A stretch of DNA of 10,069 nt from DATKMG01 sp035541995. GTDB taxonomy: Bacteria; Acidobacteriota; Terriglobia; Versatilivoradales; Versatilivoraceae. Shown piece after piece: positions 1 to 5,761 of the stretch (the first letter of the stretch is position 1; each line of letters opens with the position of its first letter). A program made the translations under genes and the position numbers. The notes below the pieces were generated by a model. That model was not told the DNA's origin and made no database searches. It saw only the letters and a list, made by a program, of their open reading frames with translations. Where the stretch lies: the NCBI GenBank assembly GCA_035541995.1, contig DATKMG010000356.1, positions 1 to 10,069 of the forward strand, in the 5' to 3' direction.

Positions 1-393
1 GGTGGGAACCGACTTGTCCAGAACGAACCCCCCAATGTCCCGCACTTTATGGACCTGGGGGTAAGTCCCCGTCAGGATGGAGGCGTGGGAAGGGGTGGTC
101 AGAGGAACCTGGGCCACCGCTTGAACGCAACGGACTCCCCGCGCTGCCAATTCGTCAATATGAGGGGTGGGAACACTCTGCGGATTCAAACAGGAAACGT
201 GGTCGGCTCGCAAGGTGTCCAGCGTGATCAGAACGACATTGGCATCCCGCGGCGGCGGCCTGGAAACACCCCCGGACTCGGCAGCTTTCCTGCCACCCCC
301 ACACCCGGCCAAAAGCCAGACGACCATCAATACTCCCGCAGCCCATAGCGACCCATAGGTTCTACCCGACACAGCTCTTCCTCTCAGATGCAT
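1..393 (-). CDS. Sulfatase-like lipoprotein, N-terminal part (runs off window)
   Basis: This is the first 131 codons of a sulfatase/alkaline-phosphatase superfamily hydrolase, cut at base 1. Residues 16-30 are a hydrophobic signal segment ending in a lipobox, LAGC, with the lipidated Cys at 31, so the protein is probably exported and membrane-anchored. After a short Gly/Pro-rich linker comes the sulfatase N-terminus: the core strand NVVLITLDTLRADH (52-65, metal-ligand Asp59), then VPTPHIDELAARG (74-86), then PLTTPSHASILTG (97-109). The last block is the catalytic loop. Where true sulfatases have C/S-x-P-S-R it reads T-T-P-S-H, so the nucleophile position holds Thr99 and cannot become formylglycine. 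That suggests a phosphodiester, phosphonate or related ester rather than a typical sulfate ester. Many acidobacterial sulfatase-like proteins share this variant and some carry C-terminal TPR repeats, which cannot be checked here. The ATG at 393 is the best start in frame, but the strong SD-like AGGAGGG lies 20 bases upstream, so the exact start is uncertain. Confidence 0.88.
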   Translation of the reverse strand, partial: MHLRGRAVSGRTYGSLWAAGVLMVVWLLAGCGGGRKAAESGGVSRPPPRDANVVLITLDTLRADHVSCLNPQSVPTPHIDELAARGVRCVQAVAQVPLTTPSHASILTGTYPQVHKVRDIGGFVLDKSVPT

Positions 394-427
394 AGCAGAA
401 TTCCCAAATTCGGCCCTCCTCTTTGCT

Positions 428-456
428 ATCATACCTTAGGAGGACCGGAATTTCAG
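428..456 (-). promoter_or_regulatory. Sigma70-like promoter of the sulfatase-like gene
   Basis: On the minus strand the -35 box CTGAAA (456-451, 4/6 matches) is followed by a 17-base spacer and the -10 box TATGAT (433-428, 5/6 matches). Transcription would start near 421, about 28 bases before the ATG at 393, with AGGAGGG at the very start of the message. The rest of the spacer to the methyltransferase gene (up to 635) shows no supported gene. This promoter suggests that the sulfatase-like gene can be expressed independently of the genes upstream. Confidence 0.5.
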
Positions 457-635
457 CAAAGCACCGATTGGGCCCGAACTGTGTGCCCAACGCTGCGAAC
501 GCTGTTGTTGAAGATTAGGGCGTGGGGCAGAATCAGCGTGTGGCGGATGTTCATTTCTTCGGCCAGTGGCTGTCACCAGGCGAATGGCAGGCCAAGTCAG
601 AGCATGGACAAGTTCGATGAACTAGCCGTCCATCT

Positions 636-1466
636 TCAAGTGCGATCTCTTTGGCATTTCACCAGATACCCTATTCCCATGTCTGCGTTAAGAAAGACCT
701 TCTGAATCTGTAAGAAGGGGAACCACAGCGCTTCATGAAAAACCCAACGAGACAGCCAGTAAAACCTGCGAGTCCCGCTCAGAGCAGTCTTTGAGAAATT
801 GTCCAAGAACTCAATTGAATCCCGGACCTGAGGGACTGATGCCGTCAAATGTTTGTACTGTGGCGAGCTGTCTTTGGCCGGATCGGCAGGGACAGCTTTC
901 TCCCGGTCAGAGTAAATTCCCGTAGTCAAAATTTGAGACAGAGGATAGGTCAAGTTGAGAATTGGAAAACCATAACACCAACAGTTGAGGATCTGAAATC
1001 CCTGCTCCATCAACTTCCTTCTGAGTTCAGCTTTCTCGTAACGCCTCGCGTGCCCGGCCCTTTCGTCATTAGAGGTCCAGTGGCGCATATGGGCAGGCAC
1101 GGAAATGAGCAACGTCCCGCCAGGATTCAAGAGTTTAAACCACTTTCTCAGACACGCATCGTCTTCCCGGTAGTGTTCAAGGACCTCAAAAGCCAGGACC
1201 AGATCGAACGATTCCTCCAACGCAAAGAAATCCTGGGCGACAAACCTGATGCGCCGATGGGGCGAAGTCATCCTGGATTGGTGTTCTTCGATCAGGAGAG
1301 GATTGAGATCCATGCACAAACCCTCGAAACCACGGGATGCCAAGACTTCATAAAAGGTCCCGCTACCCACCCCGATTTCCAGAAAGGTGCCAGTTGGTAA
1401 ACTGGCGAGGAGCCGGGTAGCCAGGTATTTGCGAAACATGTAGGCGAGCGTCGGGTTGCGTCCCAT
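636..1466 (-). CDS. Class I SAM-dependent methyltransferase
   Basis: A Rossmann-fold methyltransferase of the Methyltransf_11/12/23 type, 276 residues from the chosen start. Visible motifs, numbered from ATG 1466: SAM-binding motif I EIGVGSGTF at 30-38, the acidic residue that would bind the ribose (Asp53 in CMDLN), motif IV region DLVLAFEVLEH at 88-98, and the post-motif strand NPGGTLLISVPAH at 114-126. GHARRY at 138-143 is common in methyltransferases found in polysaccharide clusters. The C-terminal ~100 residues lack a recognisable domain. The frame is open upstream to a TTG at 1511 (15 residues more), but that start has no SD. The ATG has GGAGA 12 bases ahead, so I prefer it, without certainty. 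The gene follows two glycosyltransferases in the same direction after a 275-base spacer, so a glycan or glycolipid is the likely acceptor; this is inference. Confidence 0.85.
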   Translation of the reverse strand: MGRNPTLAYMFRKYLATRLLASLPTGTFLEIGVGSGTFYEVLASRGFEGLCMDLNPLLIEEHQSRMTSPHRRIRFVAQDFFALEESFDLVLAFEVLEHYREDDACLRKWFKLLNPGGTLLISVPAHMRHWTSNDERAGHARRYEKAELRRKLMEQGFQILNCWCYGFPILNLTYPLSQILTTGIYSDREKAVPADPAKDSSPQYKHLTASVPQVRDSIEFLDNFSKTALSGTRRFYWLSRWVFHEALWFPFLQIQKVFLNADMGIGYLVKCQRDRT

Positions 1467-1576
1467 TGCCAAAATAAATCTCCAAGGTACAAGGAATTTT
1501 CTTGTCAGCAAAACAGGGCAGGAAGAGCTTTATTTACGTTCCAGCCGGTACTTTTATGAAAATGGACTCTGGGTAG

Positions 1577-1609
1577 CCACGGTTACTGCACTTTGGGCGG
1601 TTACCGTGG
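1577..1609. repeat. Imperfect palindrome 1 in GT4-methyltransferase spacer
   Basis: CCACGGT at 1577-1583 is the reverse complement of ACCGTGG at 1603-1609. After a T/T mismatch two further pairs extend the stem, leaving a loop of about 13 bases. It lies 25 bases before a second, stronger palindrome, and the two share the half-site GGTAGCC(A/G)CG (1572-1581, and inverted at 1661-1670). There is no T-tract on either side, so it does not look like an intrinsic terminator. Confidence 0.55.
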
Positions 1610-1633
1610 GCCTTTTGATTCCCTTGAAATGCC

Positions 1634-1665
1634 CACGATTGATTCGAAGAACGAATCAATCGCGG
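1634..1665. repeat. Palindrome 2 (11-bp perfect stem) in the same spacer
   Basis: CGATTGATTCG at 1636-1646 pairs perfectly with CGAATCAATCG at 1652-1662 around the loop AAGAA. Past one mismatch, CC (1633-1634) and GG (1664-1665) extend the stem. It is followed by GGCTACC (1664-1670), the inverse of GGTAGCC at 1572-1578 beside palindrome 1. The arrangement resembles a REP/BIME-type interspersed repeat pair, but only genome-wide copies could show that. In the whole 1467-1741 spacer I see no gene and no convincing promoter for the methyltransferase. Confidence 0.65.
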
Positions 1666-1741
1666 CTACCAATGCCTTTTACATCGACCGTGGTGAGCTT
1701 GAGAAGGTCATGGGGATACTCTTATGAGAGTCTCTCAAACA

Positions 1742-2929
1742 CTAAGGGTGGCTGCGGAAGGCAGATCCTTTCAATTGGAGACCCGCGTCGCACGATTTGG
1801 AGGCAATTGCTTCGACCGTTTCCAGCATGTGTTGCCACGAGAATCGAGGTAATTGTCTCTCAATATTCGCGATGAATAGTTGTTCCCGACCGGAATTGTA
1901 GAAATCTATGATTGCTTCCGCAATTGCTTGTGGATCACGAGGCGGGACGAGATACCCGGTTTCCCCGTTTTCCACAACCTCTGGTATCCCCCCAACGGCC
2001 CCGACTACCACGGGTTTCCGAAATCCAAAGGCCAATTGCACGATCCCACTCTGAGTGGCGCTCACATAAGGAACTACAACGAGATCGGCAGCCGCGAAAA
2101 AAGTCTCAACTTCTTCATTGGGGATGTAGTGGGGATTGAAGGTAACGGCCTTCTCAAGATTCAACTTTTGGATCAGCCGAAGATAGATCTTTGGATCCTC
2201 CCAAGCCTCACCTGCAATCAGCAGATGTACCGGAAAACGCTGGAGAATAGCGGGAAGACTCTCTAGCAGGTAGCGCAGGCCTTTATATTCACGTATGAAT
2301 CCAAAGAACAGCAGCACTCGATCAGCCGTTACGCCAAGCTTAAGCCTCGCCGATTGCTTTCCTGGGAGCCGCACTTGAAGATGTTGATAGATAGGATGGG
2401 GGGAAACGTGAATAGAGTCTGCTCGTGAATCTCCAATCCATTTCAAGAGGTTTGCCTGGTCTCTCCGGGAATGGACAACGAACCAATCTCCGAGAGCCAA
2501 AACGCTCTTGGAAACCCGGGACTTGAAGATCGAGGCTTCATGTTCCAAAACGTTGTGACAGATGAAGACTACTGGAGTGCTAGAGACTCCTCGAAGCGCC
2601 CGAAGAAAGAGGAAATAAAACACGGACCAATAAACCGTGGACCAGGGGAGCAGGATCAACCTGGGCAATTGGCCAATGACCTTCTGAGGGAGTTCTCTCC
2701 AGGCCTGGGGGCTTAAAGCATCAAAGCGAAAATCCGTCTCCTCTTGAACCAGCAACTCTGAACTTGGGTCTAGGTCGTTGTTTCCCGGATACAACCAGGC
2801 GGGGTATTGCCGCGTGTATGAAATGAACTGCACCTTATGGCGAGTCCTCAATGTCCTCACCAGCAACGAGGTATAGTGAGAGATTCCTCCACGGTATGGG
2901 TGGGTGGGGCCGATGACAGTGAGATTCAT
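1742..2929 (-). CDS. GT4-type glycosyltransferase (GT-B fold)
   Basis: A 395-residue retaining-type glycosyltransferase of the GT1/GT4 superfamily. The N-terminal nucleotide-fold domain opens with MNLTVIGPTHPYRGGISHYT, whose Gly14-Gly15 loop is typical of the acceptor domain. The C-terminal donor domain starts near 200: LLFFGFIREYKGL (206-218, with Arg213 and Lys216 at the diphosphate-binding positions), then PYVSATQSG (287-295), KPVVVGAVGGIPEVV (305-319) and NGETGYLVPPRDP (321-333). The usual EX7E pair is absent: the aligned positions are Ala291 and Leu299. This SATQSG variant is common in one branch of the family. There is a hydrophobic stretch at about 91-110. No signal peptide is seen, so it is cytosolic or membrane-associated. 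The ATG overlaps the TGA of the upstream GT2 gene (ATGA) and only a weak SD precedes it, so translation is probably coupled. The sugar donor and acceptor cannot be read. Confidence 0.9.
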   Translation of the reverse strand: MNLTVIGPTHPYRGGISHYTSLLVRTLRTRHKVQFISYTRQYPAWLYPGNNDLDPSSELLVQEETDFRFDALSPQAWRELPQKVIGQLPRLILLPWSTVYWSVFYFLFLRALRGVSSTPVVFICHNVLEHEASIFKSRVSKSVLALGDWFVVHSRRDQANLLKWIGDSRADSIHVSPHPIYQHLQVRLPGKQSARLKLGVTADRVLLFFGFIREYKGLRYLLESLPAILQRFPVHLLIAGEAWEDPKIYLRLIQKLNLEKAVTFNPHYIPNEEVETFFAAADLVVVPYVSATQSGIVQLAFGFRKPVVVGAVGGIPEVVENGETGYLVPPRDPQAIAEAIIDFYNSGREQLFIANIERQLPRFSWQHMLETVEAIASKSCDAGLQLKGSAFRSHP

Positions 2930-3921
2930 TCTGTAATCGTTCTCTTCGTACCGTTGCCTCCGGCGATCGCCCCTGTCGGCTCTCTGTCCAATTCTAGTTT
3001 GCGAACCCTGTAATAGATGTCTTCGCTCAAGCGTCGATGGGCACTGATAAGATCTGACAGAAGTCCAATAACCATAATCTGGAATCCAACAATTAGCAGG
3101 ATGGCCGAAAGAATCAACGACTGGACGTGACCGCTGGCTCCGACTTCAAGATAGAAGTAGAGGTAACGAATGCCCAAGAGGACCCCTGGGATAAAGACCA
3201 TCCCACCAATGAAGGAGAAGACCTTCAAGGGATTGTACATTGCATAGATGCGCACAATCGTGGCGGTAGATTTCTTAAGGTATTCCCAGGTGGAGCCTGC
3301 CAACCGGGACTCCCTTAACTTCTCATTGACCCGCACTGGCACGGTTGCCACCCGAAGCTGGTTGTATCCGGCTTGAATAATCGTTTCCAGAGTATACGAA
3401 AAACGAGAGTACACCATTGTCCGCAAGGCTCCTTCCTGGTTGAAGGCACGGAAACCACTGGTCGTATCTTCAATTGAACAATGCGAAGCCTTCCTTACCA
3501 CCCAACTGCCCAGCTGCTGCAGCCACTTCTTGGTCCAGGAGAAGTGCTCGATAGAAGAAATGTCTCTGACGCCCACCACCAGGTCGGCCCTTCCTTCAAG
3601 GATGGGCTGCAGGAGTAGATGAATGTCTTCTCCCCGGTATTGATTATCCGCATCCGTGTTCACAATAACGTCGGCACCCAGCTGCAGGCAGGCCTCCAGA
3701 CCCGCACTGAAGGCGGCACCCAGCCCACGATGCGTCCCGAGTTCCACAATATGATTGACCCCGCACTGATGGGCTACTTGGACTGTGCCATCTGTGGAGC
3801 CATCATCCACCACCAGAGTCTCAATCTCATCGATACCTTCAATTTGGGGCGGCAAACCCCTCAATGCGAAGGGCAACAAAGTTTCTTCGTTGAAGCAGGG
3901 AATCTGAATGATCAATTTCAC
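2926..3921 (-). CDS. GT2 glycosyltransferase with two C-terminal membrane helices
   Basis: A 331-residue GT-A fold family 2 enzyme resembling polyprenyl-phosphate sugar transferases (DPM1/DPG-synthase-like). Motifs: IIQIPCFNEE (4-13), nucleotide-binding VDDGSTDGT (38-46), HRGLGAAFSAGL (64-75), metal-binding D-A-D at 90-92 within NTDADNQY, and the acceptor-side region EDTTSGFRAF (151-160). Two hydrophobic helices at about 233-257 and 268-290 anchor it, with a charged C-terminal tail. The likely role is moving a sugar from a nucleotide donor to a lipid carrier at the cytoplasmic face; the sugar is unknown. The start is GTG, supported by GAGG at 3935-3932 with a 10-base spacing. The gene lies 17 bases after DUF3108, and its TGA overlaps the ATG of the GT4 gene, so the three genes look like one transcription unit. 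Confidence 0.92.
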   Translation of the reverse strand: MKLIIQIPCFNEETLLPFALRGLPPQIEGIDEIETLVVDDGSTDGTVQVAHQCGVNHIVELGTHRGLGAAFSAGLEACLQLGADVIVNTDADNQYRGEDIHLLLQPILEGRADLVVGVRDISSIEHFSWTKKWLQQLGSWVVRKASHCSIEDTTSGFRAFNQEGALRTMVYSRFSYTLETIIQAGYNQLRVATVPVRVNEKLRESRLAGSTWEYLKKSTATIVRIYAMYNPLKVFSFIGGMVFIPGVLLGIRYLYFYLEVGASGHVQSLILSAILLIVGFQIMVIGLLSDLISAHRRLSEDIYYRVRKLELDREPTGAIAGGNGTKRTITE

Positions 3922-3938
3922 AAATTAAAATCCTCACT

Positions 3939-4694
3939 TCAATTGGAACGCGAGGTCAATTCAATTAATACAGACCCGAAGTTAAGGTTGACGGCAGCCA
4001 GAACCGGTAGTTTCCGGTCGTCGTTGGAAACCCAGAGGGTTATTCTCTTGTCGTTGAGAAAAGTATCCCCATGGCGTAAGCGGACTTCCAGCCGTTGGGA
4101 GGGGAAGCTCCCTGCCTGAGTTGAAATCAGATCGTTACCGGTCACTTGAAGGTCGACCCGGTATACTTTGCCCCCGTCTAGCACGGGAAACGATACCTGC
4201 AGACCTGGCTTGAGGGTGAGCCCACGGATCAAATACAAGGCCGACAATGGGTCCTGTGTCCCCCACTCGACAGGTAACTTACGTCGAGTATTCCCGGGCG
4301 TAAATACAATGGCAGATTGCCCGAAATGGTCGAAATCCACTGTCTCCCGAACAATTCGCTTCCGCTCAACGAAGTTCTTCTCAAAATGACTGGGCAACCC
4401 TGCGGTCGGGTCAAATAGAGAAGCAAACTCGTCTTTGAAAGGATAGATACTGGAAATCACCGAAGTGGTGGTGGCCTTCAATTGCAGGCGAAGCGTTCCA
4501 GGTGTAGACGGGCTGGCTTGAGTGGTCAGTAGCTCGACACTACCGGCTTCTAAATACTTGGACCAGGAAATGCGATAGACCAGCTTCTCTCCTGCCCGAA
4601 AAGGGAAATCAGCAGCCCAGCCTTCGATAGTCAAGCCGACCATTCCAGTACAAGTGGATGTAACCAAGAGAAGGTGCAGGAGTTTCTTAACCAC
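3939..4694 (-). CDS. DUF3108 domain protein, secreted or periplasmic
   Basis: From the chosen GTG start this is a 251-residue protein with a signal peptide: basic VKK, a hydrophobic core at 5-23, and probable cleavage around Ala27/28. The mature part starts with FPFRAGEKLVYRISWSKYLE (30-49), the characteristic opening of DUF3108. Later parts also fit that beta-rich family: the YPFKDEFASLFDP region, WGTQDPLSALYLIRG, and PVLDGGKVYRVDL. The function of DUF3108 proteins is unknown; they are usually predicted to be in the periplasm or outer envelope. The frame is open to a TTG at 4751, but that stretch has no SD and a terminator-like hairpin would fall inside it. The GTG at 4694 gives a clean signal peptide and has AAAGGA just upstream, though closer than usual (about 3 bases). 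The gene sits between SDR and two glycosyltransferases, hinting at a cell-surface role, which is inference. Confidence 0.85.
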   Translation of the reverse strand: MVKKLLHLLLVTSTCTGMVGLTIEGWAADFPFRAGEKLVYRISWSKYLEAGSVELLTTQASPSTPGTLRLQLKATTTSVISSIYPFKDEFASLFDPTAGLPSHFEKNFVERKRIVRETVDFDHFGQSAIVFTPGNTRRKLPVEWGTQDPLSALYLIRGLTLKPGLQVSFPVLDGGKVYRVDLQVTGNDLISTQAGSFPSQRLEVRLRHGDTFLNDKRITLWVSNDDRKLPVLAAVNLNFGSVLIELTSRSN

Positions 4695-4701
4695 GCGTCC
4701 T

Positions 4702-4715
4702 TTATTGATCAATAA
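4702..4715. promoter_or_regulatory. 14-base perfect palindrome before the DUF3108 start
   Basis: TTATTGATCAATAA is self-complementary over all 14 bases and ends 7 bases upstream of the GTG at 4694. On the minus-strand message it is flanked by CC on one side and A-GG on the other, so a CC/GG extension with a bulged A would pair the SD-like AAAGGA into the stem. It could be an operator for a dimeric regulator or a hairpin masking the ribosome binding site. Both are inference from symmetry and position. Confidence 0.45.
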
Positions 4716-4720
4716 GGTAG

Positions 4721-4746
4721 AAAAACCCGACGGTCTGTTGCCGCCG
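4721..4746 (-). terminator. Terminator-like hairpin between SDR and DUF3108
   Basis: On the minus strand CGGCGG (4746-4741) pairs with CCGTCG (4733-4728) through six pairs including one G-T, with the 7-base loop CAACAGA, followed by GG and five T (4725-4721). The stem is short for an intrinsic terminator, so partial termination or attenuation is more likely than a complete stop. It lies about 105 bases after the SDR stop and 27 bases before the DUF3108 start, so it could set the SDR apart from the glycosyltransferase genes. I found no strong promoter between it and DUF3108. Confidence 0.4.
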
Positions 4747-4851
4747 TTCAATTCGAGATAGAAGACTTTTCTCTTGAAGAAGGTTGCTCCCAGAAGCCGC
4801 CCGGAAGGCCAGCAAGTTAAATTTTGTCTCTAACCTACCGCCTCATTTCTT

Positions 4852-5589
4852 TCACTGGATGTGCCGGCCGCCGTCGACGCGAATGCATTCGCCGGTGATG
4901 AAATCACTCTCGATGAGACCGATCACGGTCTTAGCGATTTCTATTTCCCCCCCCCATCGGCCTAAAGGAGTGGCATTCAAGACCTCTAGATTCTCTGCTT
5001 CTGTCAGTCCAGGGGGAGGAAGTATGGGTCCTGGGGCAATTGCATTGACGAGAATTTCAGGGGCCAGTTCCAGAGCTAAGGCTTCGGTCAGGCCGATTAC
5101 TCCCTTCTTGGAAACATAATAGGCCAAGTAACCTTTATAACGGGGCCGCCCGCTGGCAGCCAGCCAATCAGCAAAGTTAATAATCCTTCCCTCTCCCCGT
5201 GCTCGCATGTTAGCCACAACAGCCTGACTGCAAAGAAAGACGCTCTTGAGGTTGCTGCCCAATTCGATATTCCAATCCGTTTCAGTCATCTGTTCAAGGG
5301 GGGTCGAATGATAACTCGAGGCCGCATTAACAAGGATATCCACACCGCCCAACCCCTGGACCACCTGGTCAACCATTGACCTGACTTCTCGAGCATTGGA
5401 TATGTCGGCCTGAACAGTTAGTGCTTTCTGGCCTATTTGCAGGATGGTCTGTTCTGTTGCCAGGGCTTCCGCTTGAGATCGATGGTAGACGATTGCAACG
5501 TTTGCCCCATGCTCGGCCAACACTCGCGCTACAACCGCCCCGATTCGCCGGGTTCCAGTGATCAGCGCATTCTTGCCTAGGATGTTCAC
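4852..5589 (-). CDS. SDR oxidoreductase, FolM/pteridine-reductase-like
   Basis: A 245-residue classical short-chain dehydrogenase/reductase, expected to use NAD(P)H in the cytosol. It shows the cofactor loop ITGTRRIG (10-17), AD at 61-62, VNAAS (87-91) in place of NNAG, Asn113, the Y157-x3-K161 catalytic pair, the APGP loop (185-188) and TGECIRVDGG (232-241). TGTRRIG, an Asp (141) where most SDRs have the catalytic Ser, and the YLAYYVSKKG context resemble FolM and PTR1, which reduce dihydropterins. The Asp-Tyr distance is 16 rather than the 13 I recall for those enzymes. A pterin substrate is therefore a reasonable guess, but another carbonyl compound is possible. GTG 5589 is chosen because GGGAGG lies 9 bases upstream and the protein then begins at the usual SDR start. 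An ATG at 5691 in the same frame has no SD and lies upstream of the -10 box. A run of nine G in the coding strand (4955-4947) falls near codon 212. Confidence 0.88.
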   Translation of the reverse strand: MNILGKNALITGTRRIGAVVARVLAEHGANVAIVYHRSQAEALATEQTILQIGQKALTVQADISNAREVRSMVDQVVQGLGGVDILVNAASSYHSTPLEQMTETDWNIELGSNLKSVFLCSQAVVANMRARGEGRIINFADWLAASGRPRYKGYLAYYVSKKGVIGLTEALALELAPEILVNAIAPGPILPPPGLTEAENLEVLNATPLGRWGGEIEIAKTVIGLIESDFITGECIRVDGGRHIQ

Positions 5590-5598
5590 CTGGGTTTT

Positions 5599-5604
5599 CC
5601 TCCC
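5599..5604 (-). promoter_or_regulatory. Ribosome binding site that decides the SDR start
   Basis: GGGAGG on the minus strand ends 9 bases before the GTG at 5589. This is an almost perfect anti-16S match at good spacing, while the upstream in-frame ATG at 5691 has nothing comparable. Confidence 0.75.
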
Positions 5605-5674
5605 GCAACCTTGTTCGTAAACTGACGCCGAGTGGTCCCCGGGCAGCACAGACTTCCTACTTGAGCCCGTGCTA

Positions 5675-5703
5675 ATTATAGGTTTTCCCATTCGAATTGT
5701 CTC
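5675..5703 (-). promoter_or_regulatory. Sigma70-like promoter of the SDR-led gene run
   Basis: On the minus strand GAGACA (5703-5698, 4/6 to TTGACA) is followed by a 17-base spacer and a perfect TATAAT (5680-5675). Transcription would begin near 5668, leaving an untranslated leader of about 80 bases before the GTG at 5589. It lies in the 172-base divergent gap to ligA. I could not find an equally good promoter for ligA on the plus strand. Confidence 0.65.
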
Positions 5704-5761
5704 GATTTTTGGCTAAACTTCATGTTGGAATCCTTCAGATCCACTCGCCCGAGGGAGCCCC

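Noticed and set aside
460..580. Possible gene remnant on the minus strand reading ILPHALIFN, reminiscent of iron-containing alcohol dehydrogenases
   Set aside because: The resemblance covers only about 15 residues and needs a gap; a stop interrupts the frame just upstream. Too short to call a pseudogene.
388..705. 105-codon plus-strand frame overlapping the methyltransferase 3' end
   Set aside because: No domain and no SD; antisense to the methyltransferase end and across its spacer.
849..1400. 183-codon plus-strand open frame
   Set aside because: Fully antisense to the methyltransferase, whose SAM-binding motifs are clear. A shadow of its codon usage.
1714..1735. Hairpin ACTCT-TATG-AGAGT just after the GT4 stop, considered as a terminator
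   Set aside because: Only five pairs and no T-run on the minus strand, so there is no basis for calling termination.
5704..5761. Promoter for ligA on the plus strand
   Set aside because: Only weak -10-like words such as TAAACT without a -35 box at usable spacing; not supported well enough to list.
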